Shown piece after piece: positions 10,966-22,185 of a stretch of DNA of 64,000 nt. Origin of the DNA: Pantoea vagans (GTDB lineage Bacteria > Pseudomonadota > Gammaproteobacteria > Enterobacterales > Enterobacteriaceae). The notes beneath the pieces were generated by a model that ran no database searches, had not been told where the DNA came from, and saw only the letters and a program-made list of their open reading frames with translations. The stretch's first letter is position 1. Every line of letters starts with the position of its first letter. The DNA lies in NCBI RefSeq assembly GCF_001506165.1, contig NZ_CP011427.1, positions 2,418,001-2,482,000 on the forward strand. The letters are read 5' to 3'. Made by a program: the position numbers and the translations under genes.

Positions 10966-11539
10966 GGCGGCGATTCTAAATAGTGTCCCTGGATAGCGCC
11001 ACCCCTTTTTCTGTGCTTAACTCTCTCTTTATCGCGTTGGGAAAAGGTCTTAATGATGACTTTTTCATCAAAGCGAGGTTAAGCCCTGCAAATGAACAGG
11101 TTAAGGATGCACAAACTTCACAGCTCGGCAAAAGTCGCCTTGCTATATGTTGGTGAGCAATGGAATAATGCAGGGGTTTCTGTCCTGGAAAGAGTCAGGC
11201 AGGAAAAAGAGCGAAATTAAGGTATTTTGCCGGATGAAACTGACACGCAGCAATGGCGTAAGACGTGATGTTTAATCAGGCACTTAGCGGGCTGCGGGTT
11301 GCGGCCTGGACGACAGACTAGGATGTGTGGATTTCTGAATACTCTGTAGCAATTCCACCTTCAGGCGCTGGTTTTCCTTATGAAAAACAGGCCACCGACA
11401 AGATTTGCGCCTCTTTAGCCGACGACAACCGTGAGGTTGACGTCAGTGCATTAAGACACGAGGCCATCGGTTGATTCTCGTCCATGGGTAACGATGCCCG
11501 CAGCTTTATCACTCATGTGAGAATAACGAGTAAGTCACG
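10966..11539 (+). promoter_or_regulatory. Long untranslated leader / promoter region of rne
   Basis: 574 bp with no credible ORF (stops in all + frames) separate rluC and rne. In E. coli the rne mRNA has a 361-nt structured leader through which RNase E autoregulates its own decay, so the same is inferred here. Visible pairing includes the local stem TTGCT/AGCAA (about 11139-11160) and a long-range CCCTGCA/TGCAGGG match. The bases just before the ATG lack a strong ribosome site. Confidence 0.65.
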
Positions 11540-14500
11540 ATGAAAAGAATGTTAATTAACGCAACTCAGCAGGAGGAGTTGCGCGTTGCCCTTGTTGATG
11601 GACAACGTCTGTACGATCTGGATATCGAAAGCCCCGGACACGAGCAGAAAAAAGCCAATATCTACAAAGGTAAAATCACCCGTGTTGAACCAAGCCTCGA
11701 AGCTGCATTTGTAGACTACGGTGCTGAACGCCACGGTTTTCTCCCTCTTAAAGAAATTTCCCGCGAATATTTCCCTGCCAATTACAACGCACATGGTCGT
11801 CCTAACATCAAAGATGTGCTGCGTGAAGGTCAGGAAGTTATCGTTCAAATTGATAAAGAGGAGCGCGGTAATAAAGGTGCTGCATTAACCACCTTTATTT
11901 CACTGGCCGGTAGCTATCTGGTACTGATGCCGAACAACCCGCGTGCCGGTGGCATTTCCCGTCGCATCGAAGGTGATGACCGTACCGAACTGAAAGAAGC
12001 ACTCTCCGCGTTGGAACTGCCAGACGGTATGGGCTTAATCGTTCGTACTGCAGGCGTGGGCAAATCTGCCGAATCACTGCAGTGGGATCTCAGCTTCCGA
12101 CTGAAACACTGGGAAGCGATTAAAAAAGCCGCCGATAGCCGCCCTGCACCTTTCCTGATCCATCAGGAAAGTAATGTCATTGTGCGCGCCTTCCGCGACT
12201 ACCTGCGTCAGGATATCGGTGAAATTCTTATCGATAACCCGAAAGTACTGGAACTGGCTCGTCAGCATATCGCTGCGTTGGGTCGCCCCGACTTCAGCAG
12301 CAAAATCAAACTGTACACCGGTGAAATACCGCTGTTCAGTCATTATCAGATCGAGTCGCAGATCGAATCCGCCTTCCAGCGTGAAGTGCGTCTGCCTTCC
12401 GGTGGTTCGATTGTTATCGACAGCACTGAAGCGTTGACCGCTATCGACATCAACTCCGCACGTGCCACGCGCGGTGGTGATATCGAAGAAACGGCGTTCA
12501 ATACGAACCTGGAAGCCGCTGATGAAATCGCGCGCCAACTGCGCTTGCGTGACCTTGGTGGCCTGATCGTTATCGACTTCATCGATATGACACCAGTCCG
12601 TCACCAGCGTGCGGTTGAGAACCGTCTGCGCGAAGCCGTCCGTCAGGACCGCGCACGCATTCAGATCAGCCACATTTCGCGTTTCGGTTTACTGGAAATG
12701 TCGCGTCAGCGCCTCAGCCCTTCATTGGGCGAGTCCAGCCACCACGTGTGCCCACGTTGTAGCGGTACCGGCACCATTCGTGATAACGAATCGCTCTCCT
12801 TGTCTATTTTGCGTTTGATTGAAGAAGAAGCGCTGAAAGACAACACCAAAGAAGTGCATGCGATTGTACCTGTGCCGGTAGCCTCTTACCTGCTGAACGA
12901 AAAACGTGATGCAGTCAGCGCTATCGAGAAGCGCCAGGGTGGCGTCCGTGCCATTATCGTGCCGAACGATCAGATGGAAACGCCACACTACTCCGTGCTG
13001 CGCGTGCGTAAAGGTGAAGAGACGCAGACCCTCTCTTATCACCTGCCGAAGTTACATGAGGCGGAGATGGCGTTGCCTTCGGAAGAAGAGCATGCTGAGC
13101 GTCGTCGTCCTGAGCAGCCGGCACTTGCCGCGTTCGTGATGCCGGATGCACCACCTGCGCCGGTTGAAGCTGAACAAACCAGCCAGCCTGTGGCGAAAGC
13201 CGCCGCTAAACCGGCCGCAGCTGCTGCACCTGCCGTTGCCAGCACCGGCTTTGTTGCTCGCCTTCTGAGTGGCTTGAAAAAACTGTTCGCGGGTGATGCA
13301 CCTGCAGCAACTCCAGCAGAAGTTAAGCCAGAAGAGAAAGCCGCTGAAGGTGAGAACAATCAACAGCGTGGCGAACGTCGTAACAACCGTCGCAGCAACA
13401 ATCGTCGTGAGCGCACACCGCGTAATGGCGACAATGCGCAGGGCCGTGAAGCTCGCGAACCGCGTGAAGCACGTGAACCTCGCGAGTCGCGTGAACCGCG
13501 TGAAGCACGTGAGCCTCGTGATAACCAAGACAATCGCCGTAATAAGCGTCAGAACGAGCCACGTGGCGAGCGCCCTGCACTGACTGAAGAGCAGTTGCAG
13601 CAGCGTGATGAGCAGCAACAACAGCGCCGTGAACAGCGTGCTGAGCGTCAGCGTCGTCGTCAGGAAGAAAAACGCACTCAGCAGCAGGATCAGAAAGCCG
13701 CTGATGCCGTTCAGACTGATATCGTTGACGAAAACGTTGCTCAGGAAGAAGAACGCGTTCAAGTCATGCCGCGTCGTAAACCGCGCCAGCTGAATCAGCG
13801 TGTCCGCGTGGGTGATACCACTGAAGTGACCGCCGCGATTCCAACCCCAGCCGTTTCAGAAGCTGCGGTTGAAACAGCACAGCGCGCTCAGTTCAATGAA
13901 CAACCTGAAGCAACCCATGATGAGCAAGATGACAACGAAAACCGTGATAGCGCGAATATGCCGCGCCGCTCACGTCGTTCTCCTCGTCACTTGCGCGTGA
14001 GTGGTCAACGCCGTCGTCGCTATCGTGACGAGCGCTACCCAACGCAGTCTGCGATGCCGCTGGAATCAGCCTCTGCTTCACCAGAAATGGCGTCAGGCAA
14101 AGTCTGGATTACCTATCCGGTTGCTCAGACGCACGAGCAGTTCTCTTCTCCGGAAGCGTTGAACGAAATGCCAGATTACAGCTATCAGCATACTGGTGAG
14201 CCGGATACTCAGCTTGTGGCAGTGGAAGCGGCATCAACTGAAGTCGCGCAGCCTGAAACACAAGAGATCGTTCATCACGCTGAACCGCAGGCACACACTG
14301 AAGTGCCAGTGGTGAATACGGATGATCTGGCACCTGTTGCCGCTCCGGTCAACGAAGAACCTGCCGTGATCCCGGCTGCTGATGAGCAGATTGCGCAACA
14401 AACGGCGGCAGAAGCGGTCCCGGCCATCACCGCTGATGAGCCTGTTGTTGAAGCCGTCGCAGATGTTGAACCTGTGGCAGAAGTTGAGCCTGTAGCGGAA

Positions 14501-14863
14501 GTCGTGCGTGAAGCCGTAGTCGTCGCTGAACAAGCCCCAGCAGATGTCGCGCCGGCGGTTGAATCGCAAGTGGAAGACGTGCTGAGTGCACCGGTTGCTG
14601 CTGAAGCGCCTGTTGCAGCTGTCGCGGAACCCCATGCGCCTGTTGCAGCGCGTGACACTGCTGTAAACAACGCTGAAACCCGCTGGAAGCATCACGCCAC
14701 TGCGCCGATGACCAAAGCACCGGCGCCGGCATGGGAACCTGCAGCGGTTCGTCACAGCGACTGGGTTCGCCCACCGTTCGACTTTGACGGTCGTGGTTCT
14801 GCAGGTGGCCACAGCGCCACTCACCAGGCGACAGCACCGGCTACACGTCCTGAAAGCGTTTAA
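11540..14863 (+). CDS. rne: Ribonuclease E, degradosome scaffold
   Basis: Essential endoribonuclease for mRNA decay and for rRNA and tRNA processing, and the core of the degradosome. The 1107-aa product (E. coli 1061) has an S1 domain (about 39-119), the metal-binding catalytic aspartates D303 and D346, and the zinc-link CPRC with C404 and C407. The disordered C-terminal half shows a membrane-targeting amphipathic segment ([14 protein letters not shown]), Arg-rich RNA-binding blocks, an 18-nt-period Arg/Glu/Pro repeat (about residues 636-660), a Glu/Pro/Ala/Val-rich tract, and the conserved PNPase-binding tail [16 protein letters not shown]. The extra length lies in the scaffold half. Confidence 0.98.
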   Translation: MKRMLINATQQEELRVALVDGQRLYDLDIESPGHEQKKANIYKGKITRVEPSLEAAFVDYGAERHGFLPLKEISREYFPANYNAHGRPNIKDVLREGQEVIVQIDKEERGNKGAALTTFISLAGSYLVLMPNNPRAGGISRRIEGDDRTELKEALSALELPDGMGLIVRTAGVGKSAESLQWDLSFRLKHWEAIKKAADSRPAPFLIHQESNVIVRAFRDYLRQDIGEILIDNPKVLELARQHIAALGRPDFSSKIKLYTGEIPLFSHYQIESQIESAFQREVRLPSGGSIVIDSTEALTAIDINSARATRGGDIEETAFNTNLEAADEIARQLRLRDLGGLIVIDFIDMTPVRHQRAVENRLREAVRQDRARIQISHISRFGLLEMSRQRLSPSLGESSHHVCPRCSGTGTIRDNESLSLSILRLIEEEALKDNTKEVHAIVPVPVASYLLNEKRDAVSAIEKRQGGVRAIIVPNDQMETPHYSVLRVRKGEETQTLSYHLPKLHEAEMALPSEEEHAERRRPEQPALAAFVMPDAPPAPVEAEQTSQPVAKAAAKPAAAAAPAVASTGFVARLLSGLKKLFAGDAPAATPAEVKPEEKAAEGENNQQRGERRNNRRSNNRRERTPRNGDNAQGREAREPREAREPRESREPREAREPRDNQDNRRNKRQNEPRGERPALTEEQLQQRDEQQQQRREQRAERQRRRQEEKRTQQQDQKAADAVQTDIVDENVAQEEERVQVMPRRKPRQLNQRVRVGDTTEVTAAIPTPAVSEAAVETAQRAQFNEQPEATHDEQDDNENRDSANMPRRSRRSPRHLRVSGQRRRRYRDERYPTQSAMPLESASASPEMASGKVWITYPVAQTHEQFSSPEALNEMPDYSYQHTGEPDTQLVAVEAASTEVAQPETQEIVHHAEPQAHTEVPVVNTDDLAPVAAPVNEEPAVIPAADEQIAQQTAAEAVPAITADEPVVEAVADVEPVAEVEPVAEVVREAVVVAEQAPADVAPAVESQVEDVLSAPVAAEAPVAAVAEPHAPVAARDTAVNNAETRWKHHATAPMTKAPAPAWEPAAVRHSDWVRPPFDFDGRGSAGGHSATHQATAPATRPESV
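13444..13521 (+). repeat. 18-bp-period coding repeat in rne
   Basis: About four copies of an 18-bp unit encode repeated Arg-Glu-Pro-Arg-Glu-Ala hexapeptides in the scaffold half of RNase E. Synonymous differences between copies show it is not a very recent expansion. Confidence 0.8.
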
Positions 14864-14885
14864 GCTTAAGCCGTAAAGCGATAAC

Positions 14886-14913
14886 AAAACCCCGACTGGT
14901 TCGGGGTTTTTTA
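14886..14913 (+). terminator. Rho-independent terminator of rne
   Basis: AAAACCCCGA/TCGGGGTTTT stem with a 5-nt loop followed by a T run, 22 bp after the rne stop. Confidence 0.88.
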
Positions 14914-14942
14914 TTGCCAGTAAGAAGCGCGATAGATTGCGC

Positions 14943-14977
14943 AAAAAAAATCCCACGGCCTCGAAAGGCGGTGGGAG
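14943..14977 (-). terminator. Rho-independent terminator of flgKL
   Basis: Ten-position stem (TCCCACCGCC/GGCCGTGGGA, one mismatch) at 14951-14976. On the minus strand it is followed by eight T, about 50 bp after the flgL stop. Confidence 0.85.
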
Positions 14978-15026
14978 AAACTAAGCGCGCCCGGTTTAAG
15001 CACGCTCAAATTTTCAGTTCAGTTAT

Positions 15027-15989
15027 TTAAGAGTTGAGCTGGAATAGCGACATCTTAGACATATCAGTGAAGGTCTTATAAGACGCCTGCAGTGCCGTTT
15101 GTTGCATGGTGTAGCTGGAGATCGCAGAGGTGTAATCGACATCCACCAGGTTGCTCATCTGTGTGGCCATAATGGTGTCATTGGTATCACCTTGTGCATC
15201 AAGGGTATCCACTTCATCCATTTTGATCCCGACATCAGAACGCACGGCCAACACATTGTTGAGGGAGTTGCTCAAACCACGGTTGGTCTTGTCCATTGCG
15301 TCCTGGAACGTCTGCTTAGTCGCATCATCGGCATCATCCTGTGGCACCTTCAATGCAGCAATTGCGGTATCCAGCATGGTGAATAGATTGGTTTCGCTGT
15401 CAGTACCATCCGGTTCGGCTTTGGCATTGCTGGTGATAGACATGAACACTGAGTCGCCGGTATTGCCGACGGTCATCGTGCGGCTGTCGCTGATCTTCTG
15501 ACTGATCGCATCGTCGCTGCCAACATAGGTGACGCCTGTGCCTGTGTCGCTGAATGGTGCCGATTCGGTTTTATAACCGGCAAAAATATAGCGGCCACTG
15601 GCATCCTGGCTATTAGCCAGACCCAACAACTGATCGCGCAAACCTTGTAACTGAGTAGCCAGAGATGCACGGTCATCGTCACTCAATGTACCAGTGGAGG
15701 CATTGACGATAGTGGTCTGCGCTGACTGAATGGCTGAGGTCACGCCCTGTAATGTATTTTCTTCAAGCGACAAACTTTGATTCGCAAAAGTGCGCGCAGT
15801 GGCGTACTGGCTGCTCTTTGCTTGTGACTGCGCCAAAATGACCGAGCTTGCCGCTGCGATCGGGTCATCAGACGGATTATTAACGCGCAGACCACTAGAA
15901 AGCTGTTCGCCTACTTTTAACCATGAAGATTGGGAACCAGTGATACCGCGTACCTGCTGGTCAAAAATCATATTCGTGCTTAAACGCAT
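15027..15989 (-). CDS. flgL: Flagellar hook-filament junction protein FlgL (HAP3)
   Basis: Second junction protein between hook and filament, exported through the flagellar type III apparatus. The 320-residue product starts MRLSTNMIFDQQ, has a flagellin-like N-terminal helical domain (LSSGLRVNNPSDDP, as in flagellins) and a matching C-terminal helix ending MSLFQLNS. It is 21 bp after flgK and presumably shares its sigma-28 promoter. Confidence 0.96.
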   Translation of the reverse strand: MRLSTNMIFDQQVRGITGSQSSWLKVGEQLSSGLRVNNPSDDPIAAASSVILAQSQAKSSQYATARTFANQSLSLEENTLQGVTSAIQSAQTTIVNASTGTLSDDDRASLATQLQGLRDQLLGLANSQDASGRYIFAGYKTESAPFSDTGTGVTYVGSDDAISQKISDSRTMTVGNTGDSVFMSITSNAKAEPDGTDSETNLFTMLDTAIAALKVPQDDADDATKQTFQDAMDKTNRGLSNSLNNVLAVRSDVGIKMDEVDTLDAQGDTNDTIMATQMSNLVDVDYTSAISSYTMQQTALQASYKTFTDMSKMSLFQLNS

Positions 15990-16010
15990 GGGTTTTTATC
16001 CTCTGTTGAC

Positions 16011-17657
16011 TTAGCCGCGGATATCCATCAGCGCATTGAAAATGGTGCTGGCGGTTTGCAATACCTGCGCATTCGCCATGTAAAACTGCTGATACTTGGT
16101 CAGGTTGGCGTACTCTTCATCGAGGTTGACACCCGAAACTGATTGCTGACGATCGGTTAACTGAGTCACTACGCTCTCTTGGGTCGTGCTTGCCGTCTCC
16201 AGTGAGCTGGTTTTGTTACCCACGGTGCTGACGATCGTGGCATAGGCTTGTGCCAGGGTGGCATTGCCATTTACCAGTTTTGAGTTCTGCAGGTCGAGCA
16301 TTTTCTGCGCGTTGGTGTTATCACTTTCACCGCTGGTCGCAGAGGATGCGGCGGCGATCTGTGATTCATCCGTTATCGCGACTGACATTCCACCGATGAC
16401 GTCCTGCACCGGCTTCACCAGGAAACTGTCTTTGGCTTGCGCGTCACCAGTGACCGTCAGGTTAAGACCATCAAAACTTAACGTGGTGTTGCCGTCAGTG
16501 TCTGTGCCCGGCGTGGCGTTAACTTTGACGTTGTCTGACATACGCGTGACCGACCAATTAGTACCGTCATAACTCACGGTATAATTTGAAGCTTTCAGCG
16601 CACTGCTGTCCGACCATGCTGCGGTGACCTCTGCGGTGCCGGTGTTTTTGGTATTGCTCACCACCGTTGGGCTGCCGATGGTAAAGAAGTTTGTGCCCTG
16701 ATCGCCGTTGCTGTCGTAACCGGCGGTTTGAACCGCGTTAAAGCTGGTGGTGAAAGCGGCCGCCAGCTGGCCCAATTGATTTTGTGCAGTGTCGAGATCC
16801 TGAGTTCGGAAAGCCAGTAACCCGCCTAATGAACCGGTGGTCAGGGTTTTTTCTGGAATCTCGACATTGCCCGCAGACTTATCAACATAACCTACAGTGG
16901 TGCGCGATGGATCGCTGCTGGATGGCATTGCGACCAGTTGCGTGGTGTTTTTACCGTTGACCAACGTGGTACTACCCATAGAAACGATGTAGCTGCCATC
17001 CTGCTGAGCGACGGTGACGCCGACCACGTTATTGAGGTTATTCACCAGTTGATCACGTTGGTCCAACAGGTCATTAGGCGCCGAACCATCTGATGTGGTG
17101 AGTTTGGCAATTTGCGCGTTGAGATCGGCAATCTGACCGGTGTAAGTGTTGATCTGATCAACACTGGATGAAATATCCGTGTTGACGCTGCTTTGCATGT
17201 TGGTCAGATATTGCGACGTGGTCTGGAACTGATTCACCAACCCTTGCGCATAGCTCAGCATCGATTGACGCGCTGAAGGATCGTTAGCATTACTGACCAC
17301 GTTTGACACGTTGGTAAAGAAGCTTTGAATAGATGTCGACAGGCTGGTGGTCGAGGTTGAAAGCAGATCGTCGATATTAGAGATCTGAGAATATTGGGTG
17401 TTCACCGCACTATAGTTGGCGCTGGAACCGCGTAACTGGGCGGTAATGAACTGATCATATTCACGCTGCACGCCAGTGACGTTCACGCCATTGCCGTAAT
17501 AACTGTTGCCCGATAACGTGCTGTTTGCCTGATTTAACAGGATAATCTGACGTGAGTAGCCCGCTACCGTGTAGTTACTGATGTTATTACTGGTGGTGCT
17601 TAATGCGGCCTGTGCGGCGCTCAGCCCACTCATCGCTGAGTTAATTATGCTGGACAT
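16011..17657 (-). CDS. flgK: Flagellar hook-associated protein FlgK (HAP1)
   Basis: First junction protein after the hook. The 548-residue product has the FlgK N-terminal signature MSSIINSAMSGLSAAQAALS with NNISNYTVAGYSRQ, and a C-terminal LDEEYANLTKYQQFYMANAQ helix. Preceded by a sigma-28-type promoter (17740-17766), fitting its late (class 3) expression. Followed by flgL. Confidence 0.97.
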   Translation of the reverse strand: MSSIINSAMSGLSAAQAALSTTSNNISNYTVAGYSRQIILLNQANSTLSGNSYYGNGVNVTGVQREYDQFITAQLRGSSANYSAVNTQYSQISNIDDLLSTSTTSLSTSIQSFFTNVSNVVSNANDPSARQSMLSYAQGLVNQFQTTSQYLTNMQSSVNTDISSSVDQINTYTGQIADLNAQIAKLTTSDGSAPNDLLDQRDQLVNNLNNVVGVTVAQQDGSYIVSMGSTTLVNGKNTTQLVAMPSSSDPSRTTVGYVDKSAGNVEIPEKTLTTGSLGGLLAFRTQDLDTAQNQLGQLAAAFTTSFNAVQTAGYDSNGDQGTNFFTIGSPTVVSNTKNTGTAEVTAAWSDSSALKASNYTVSYDGTNWSVTRMSDNVKVNATPGTDTDGNTTLSFDGLNLTVTGDAQAKDSFLVKPVQDVIGGMSVAITDESQIAAASSATSGESDNTNAQKMLDLQNSKLVNGNATLAQAYATIVSTVGNKTSSLETASTTQESVVTQLTDRQQSVSGVNLDEEYANLTKYQQFYMANAQVLQTASTIFNALMDIRG

Positions 17658-17739
17658 CTCGGTTCCTTAATTTCCCGTTAACCGGGCTGGCAGTCATCAG
17701 TGCGATTGTGCGGGCCATAACGCCCGCAGCTTATGTTGG

Positions 17740-17766
17740 TTATCGGCGTGCTTAAGTGAAACTTGA
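17740..17766 (-). promoter_or_regulatory. Sigma-28 (FliA) promoter of flgKL
   Basis: On the minus strand TCAA, 15 nt, GCCGATAA: exact -10 element and spacing for sigma-28, with one change in the -35 TAAA. It lies in the 118-bp flgJ-flgK gap. A GCGGGC/GCCCGC hairpin (17710-17727) falls in the resulting leader. Confidence 0.85.
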
Positions 17767-17775
17767 GGCAAAAAA

Positions 17776-18717
17776 TCAGAACAAATCGGTGATATCCTGG
17801 CTGTACGCCTTTACCACTTTTTCGCCCATGTTTTTGAATTGTTGGATCATTCCCACCAGCTTTTGCGCATACTTCGGATCGGTAGCGTAACCTGCCTCTT
17901 GCAGGGCGCGTGCACCCTGCTCCGGCGTAGCGGCGTTGGCCACCGCGGCATAACGTGGGTTATTGGAGAGCAGTTTGACGTAGTCACTCAGCGCCTCCAT
18001 ATAGGAGCCGTAGACGCGGAAGGTGGCCCGGACTTTGTGTGCCACGCCGCCCTCATATTCCGTGGTCATGATATCGGTGGTGGCGCCTTTCCAGTCGCCA
18101 CCGGCTTTGATGCCAAACACGTTGTAGCTTGGCTTGCCATCACGCGTCAGAATCTGACGTTGCCCCCAACCCGACTCCAGCGCGGCCTGCGCCAGAATCA
18201 AGTGATGAGGGATGCCACTCTGCTGACTGGCGACCTGCGCCGGTTGCGCCAGCTGCGAGATAAAATCGCTGCTGTCCGCAGGCAAACTGGAAGGTGAAAC
18301 CGGCAAGCGTGGTACCGCCTTGCGTACCATCTGCTCTAACTGGTTCGAAGGCAGATTGCTGTAGATGAAGCTGTTATCCAGCTTCATCGGCACTGTCCCT
18401 GCGGTTTCATCCGGTTCCTGCGCTGGCTGCATCTGCTTGACGATAAGGTCCGCCATACCCAAACCACGTTTTCCAATTTCCTGTGCAATCTGCTGATCGT
18501 ACATTGAGGTATACATGCGTGTGGAATCGCTGCTGAAGATGCCATCTTTCGGCAAGGCTTCACGCATGCTCTTCAACATCATCTGTACGAACATCCCCTC
18601 AACCTGTTTCGCCACCTGCAGCGCCTTTCCTTTTGGATCGGTGGCAGCTTCACGTTTCAGATCATTGAGTGAGCGGCTGTCAAACGCCGCATTCATCATC
18701 GATTGCGTATCAGTCAT
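17776..18717 (-). CDS. flgJ: Flagellar rod-cap protein / peptidoglycan hydrolase FlgJ
   Basis: N-terminal half caps rod assembly; C-terminal half is a glucosaminidase that opens a hole in murein for the rod. The 313-residue product has the rod-capping helix region (about 30-100) and a muramidase domain from about 160, with LILAQAALESGWGQR in which E181 is the likely catalytic acid. The start shares one base with the flgI stop (TGATG). Confidence 0.96.
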   Translation of the reverse strand: MTDTQSMMNAAFDSRSLNDLKREAATDPKGKALQVAKQVEGMFVQMMLKSMREALPKDGIFSSDSTRMYTSMYDQQIAQEIGKRGLGMADLIVKQMQPAQEPDETAGTVPMKLDNSFIYSNLPSNQLEQMVRKAVPRLPVSPSSLPADSSDFISQLAQPAQVASQQSGIPHHLILAQAALESGWGQRQILTRDGKPSYNVFGIKAGGDWKGATTDIMTTEYEGGVAHKVRATFRVYGSYMEALSDYVKLLSNNPRYAAVANAATPEQGARALQEAGYATDPKYAQKLVGMIQQFKNMGEKVVKAYSQDITDLF

Positions 18718-19826
18718 CAGATGATTTCCAGTTTGGCGCGCAGACAGCCTGCACTTTCCATCGATTGCAGAATCGACATCAGCTCAATCGGTGTGGCACC
18801 CAAGGCATTCAGCGCACGCACCACGTTGTTGAGGTTGGCGCTGGAATTCACGCGCTGCAGTGCCCCGCCACTCTGACGCACATCGATCTGCGTATTGTTG
18901 GTGGTTACGGTCTGTCCACCGGCGAACGGCGTGTTCGGCTGGCTGACGTTCTGCTGCTGGTTCACGGTGACGGACAGGTTACCCTGCGCAACGGCACAGG
19001 TGTTCAGCGTCACTTCGCGGTTCATCACGACAGAACCGGTACGGGAGTTGATGATCACCTTGGCATCTTCCAGCGGCACAGAAACGTCAATGTTCTGGAT
19101 TTCAGAGAGCAAACGAACCTGCGAGCTGTTGTTTGGCGATACGCGAATCTGCACCGTGCGCGCATCCAGAGGTTGTGCTGACCCCATGCCACGGCTGTTA
19201 ATGGCATCGGCGATGCGCTGCGCCATGGTGAAATCTTCATTATTCAGCTGCAGGTTAATGGTGTTTTGGCTGCCAAAGTTGCTCTGCAACTCACGTTCTA
19301 CCGTCGCCCCGCCGGTGATACGCCCACCGTTCAACTGGTTGACCTGCACACTGCTGCCGCCTGCTGATGCGCCCGCACCACCGACCAGGATGTTACCTTG
19401 TGCTAAGGCGTAAACCTGGTTATCGACGCCTTTCATCGGCGTCATCAACAGTGTACCGCCGCGTAAGCTTTTGGCGTTACCCAGTGAAGAGACCACCACA
19501 TCGATGTTTTGTCCCTGGCGCGCGAAAGAAGGCAGTTTGGCCGTCACCATTACCGCAGCCACGTTTTTCAACTGCATATTGGTGCCGGTGGGTACGGTGA
19601 TACCTAACTGCGACAGCATGTTGCTGACAGTTTGTGTGGTGAATGGGGTTTGCGTGGTCTGGTCACCGGTTCCGTCCAGACCAACCACTAAGCCGTAACC
19701 GATCAGCTGGTTATCGCGCACGCCCTGCACGGAAGTCAGATCGCGGATGCGGTCAGCATGAGCAACCAGGCTGATGCCAAGCAGTAAGCTCAGGCCCAGA
19801 CGCAGCAGAGTGTTTATTTTCATCAT
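18717..19826 (-). CDS. flgI: Flagellar P-ring protein FlgI
   Basis: Periplasmic P-ring subunit around the rod. The 369-aa precursor has a Sec signal peptide (hydrophobic residues about 6-22, cleavage near AHA-DR) and the family opening [20 protein letters not shown]. It sits 8 bp after flgH and overlaps flgJ by one base. Two adjacent ATGs at 19826 and 19823 are possible starts. Confidence 0.97.
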   Translation of the reverse strand: MMKINTLLRLGLSLLLGISLVAHADRIRDLTSVQGVRDNQLIGYGLVVGLDGTGDQTTQTPFTTQTVSNMLSQLGITVPTGTNMQLKNVAAVMVTAKLPSFARQGQNIDVVVSSLGNAKSLRGGTLLMTPMKGVDNQVYALAQGNILVGGAGASAGGSSVQVNQLNGGRITGGATVERELQSNFGSQNTINLQLNNEDFTMAQRIADAINSRGMGSAQPLDARTVQIRVSPNNSSQVRLLSEIQNIDVSVPLEDAKVIINSRTGSVVMNREVTLNTCAVAQGNLSVTVNQQQNVSQPNTPFAGGQTVTTNNTQIDVRQSGGALQRVNSSANLNNVVRALNALGATPIELMSILQSMESAGCLRAKLEII

Positions 19827-19834
19827 TACCTCGA

Positions 19835-20545
19835 TTACATCGGCGAGACGTTCAGGAAGAAACGCTGGAACCAGCCCATGGTCTGCGCCTCATTGATATA
19901 GCCATTTCCGACGTACTCAATACGTGCATCGGCCACCTGCGTTGACAACACGGCGTTGCTGGCGCTGATGGTGCGTGGGTTAACCACACCAGAGAAGCGA
20001 ATAAATTCGGTGCCCTGGTTGATTTCGATCTGTTTTTCACCGACGACGCGCAGGTTGCCGTTCGACAACACCTGATTAACCGTGACGGTGATGGTGCCGG
20101 TAAAGGTGTTATTGGCGGTTGCGCCACCTTTGCCAGCGAAGTCATTTTTGCCGGTTGCATCGACGCCCACTTTCTCGCCGCTGGCACCGACCAGTCCATT
20201 CAGCCCCGTCGGCACGCCGGTCACGCCAAAGCTGTTGCTGCCATCGCGGCTGGCGTTGGCGGAAGAACTTTTGCTGGCGCTGACATTTTCTTGCAGCGTG
20301 ATGGTCAGGGTATCGCCAATGTTGCGAGGACGACGATCCTCAAACAGTGGCTGGTAGCCGTAGTTCAGCGGCGCCACGCCCTGGAAAATAGAACCGTTAA
20401 CCACCGGTGGTGCAGACGGCGTCGGTTCCGCCGTGGTCGCGCCTTGTACCAGTGGCGTGCGCGGTACCAGCGCACAACCGTTAAGTGTCAGTAGCAGCGT
20501 GGCTACTAACCAATGCCCAGGCTTGAGAATCACTTGCTTCGCCAC
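19835..20545 (-). CDS. flgH: Flagellar L-ring lipoprotein FlgH
   Basis: Outer-membrane L-ring subunit. The 236-aa precursor has a signal peptide ending in the lipobox LNGC (cleavage before C24), then [17 protein letters not shown] and the C-terminal [18 protein letters not shown]. Placed between flgG and flgI as usual. Confidence 0.97.
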   Translation of the reverse strand: MAKQVILKPGHWLVATLLLTLNGCALVPRTPLVQGATTAEPTPSAPPVVNGSIFQGVAPLNYGYQPLFEDRRPRNIGDTLTITLQENVSASKSSSANASRDGSNSFGVTGVPTGLNGLVGASGEKVGVDATGKNDFAGKGGATANNTFTGTITVTVNQVLSNGNLRVVGEKQIEINQGTEFIRFSGVVNPRTISASNAVLSTQVADARIEYVGNGYINEAQTMGWFQRFFLNVSPM

Positions 20546-20606
20546 GGAGTTCTGACCTTATTCATGTTCTTAATCGGGCCAGCTAAGCTGGCCCAAAGAC
20601 ACCAGA

Positions 20607-21389
20607 TTAGATCTGGGTTAATTTCTGCAGCATCTGATCAGAAGTTGTGATCGCTTTGCTGTTGATTTCATAAGCGCGCTGCGTCTGGATCATCGTCACC
20701 AACTCTTCCGCCACGTTGACGTTTGAGGTTTCGACATAACCCTGATACAGCAAGCCCGCGCCGTTCTGGCCCGGCGTACTTTGTGTGGCCGCACCGGATG
20801 CCTGAGTTTCCTGGTAAAGGTTTTCCCCCAGGCTATCCAGACCGGCATCGTTCATAAAGGTGCTCAGCGTCAGCTGACCCACCTGTGCCGGGTTCGTCTG
20901 CCCCTGCTGCGTCACGCTCACCACACCGTCACGCGAGATGGTGATGCTGGTGGCGTTAGCAGGAATGGTAATCCCTGGCTGCACCGGATAACCGGCGTTG
21001 GTCACCAACTGGCCATTCTGATCGACCTGGAATGAGCCGTCGCGGGTGTAAGAAGAGGTGCCATCTGGCATCTGCACTTCGAAATAACCCTGACCGTTGA
21101 TCGCCACATCTTTCGAGTTGCTGGTCTGCGACAGGTTGCCCTGGGTATGCAGGCGTTCGGTGGTCACGGGACGTACACCGGTACCAATCTGCAAACCCGA
21201 TGGCAGCGTTGTTTGTTCAGAGGACTGAGTACCCGGCTGACGCAGCGTTTGGTACATCAGATCTTCAAACACCGCACGTGAACGTTTAAACCCGTTGGTC
21301 GACACGTTGGCGAGGTTGTTCGAGATGACGTCCATATTGGTTTGCTGGGCATCAAGACCGGTTTTCGCGATCCACAAAGAACGAATCAT
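20607..21389 (-). CDS. flgG: Flagellar distal rod protein FlgG
   Basis: Forms the distal rod (260 aa, the family length). It carries the rod/hook N-terminal motif [18 protein letters not shown] and the C-terminal [20 protein letters not shown], which with the N-terminus forms the coiled-coil core. Transcribed 17 bp after flgF. Confidence 0.98.
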   Translation of the reverse strand: MIRSLWIAKTGLDAQQTNMDVISNNLANVSTNGFKRSRAVFEDLMYQTLRQPGTQSSEQTTLPSGLQIGTGVRPVTTERLHTQGNLSQTSNSKDVAINGQGYFEVQMPDGTSSYTRDGSFQVDQNGQLVTNAGYPVQPGITIPANATSITISRDGVVSVTQQGQTNPAQVGQLTLSTFMNDAGLDSLGENLYQETQASGAATQSTPGQNGAGLLYQGYVETSNVNVAEELVTMIQTQRAYEINSKAITTSDQMLQKLTQI

Positions 21390-21406
21390 GCTGTTTTCCT
21401 TACGCC

Positions 21407-22165
21407 TTAGCTGCTCATGTTGAGCAGTTGATTGGCTTTCTGTTCGTTTTCATCGACGTTAGTGATGACTTTCATCTGCATCTCAAAACGTCGGGCGTTG
21501 GCGATCATATCGACCATGGTTTCCACCGGCTTGACGTTGCTGCCCTCCAGCACGCCCGGCATCACGGCAACAGTCGCATCATTGGCCAGTGCCGCACCGC
21601 GTGTAGCCTGCGTGGCTTGGGTCGGACGGAACATGCCGTCGTCGCCACGCTGCAGCTCTTTCCCCGTGGCGCGAACCAACTTCAGCTTGCCGATTTGTAC
21701 CGTGGCATTTGGCGCATCACCCGCATTACGCGAAGTGATGGTACCGTCAGCGGCGATAGTCAGTTCGGAGCCTTGTGGAATAGCGATTGGACCGCCATCG
21801 CCCATCACGGGATTGCCTTGAATGGTCAAAATACCGGTCGAGCTGATCTGCATGTTGCCGTTGCGGGTATAAGCTTCTGAGCCGTCAGCAGTACGCACCG
21901 CCAGCCAGCCATCTTGCTGTACCGCCACATCCAGCGGGCGCCCGGTGTTGTCCATCGCGCCGGGCGTCATGTCCGCGCCCGGCGTGGAAGCCGCCACCAG
22001 AGTACGCGTTGGCAGCGACCAGCCATTCACCGGCACCGCGCGCAACGCGTTGAGCTGGGCACGAAAACCCGGCGTTGAGGCGTTGGCGAGGTTGCTGGCG
22101 GTCACCGACTGCTGTTCCATCGTCTGACTGGCCGCGCCCATCGCGGTATATATTGCGTGATCCAT
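21407..22165 (-). CDS. flgF: Flagellar proximal rod protein FlgF
   Basis: Proximal rod subunit, 252 aa. It starts [20 protein letters not shown] and has [13 protein letters not shown] plus a C-terminal rod motif ([20 protein letters not shown]). It lies between flgE and flgG with gaps of about 20 bp. Confidence 0.97.
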   Translation of the reverse strand: MDHAIYTAMGAASQTMEQQSVTASNLANASTPGFRAQLNALRAVPVNGWSLPTRTLVAASTPGADMTPGAMDNTGRPLDVAVQQDGWLAVRTADGSEAYTRNGNMQISSTGILTIQGNPVMGDGGPIAIPQGSELTIAADGTITSRNAGDAPNATVQIGKLKLVRATGKELQRGDDGMFRPTQATQATRGAALANDATVAVMPGVLEGSNVKPVETMVDMIANARRFEMQMKVITNVDENEQKANQLLNMSS

Positions 22166-22185
22166 AGTGCAATCCCGTTAGCGTA

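Noticed and set aside
11221..11480. Possible decayed gene in the rne leader
   Set aside because: Short coding-like runs (for example a 13-codon frame after an ATG at about 11234) are interrupted by stops in all frames and resemble no protein I can name; a structured leader explains the conservation of space better.
13052..13762. Long open frames antisense to rne (several of 60-236 codons)
   Set aside because: They mirror the Arg/Glu/Gln-rich repeats of RNase E on the other strand, giving Leu/Ser/Phe-rich translations without ribosome sites or domain resemblance.
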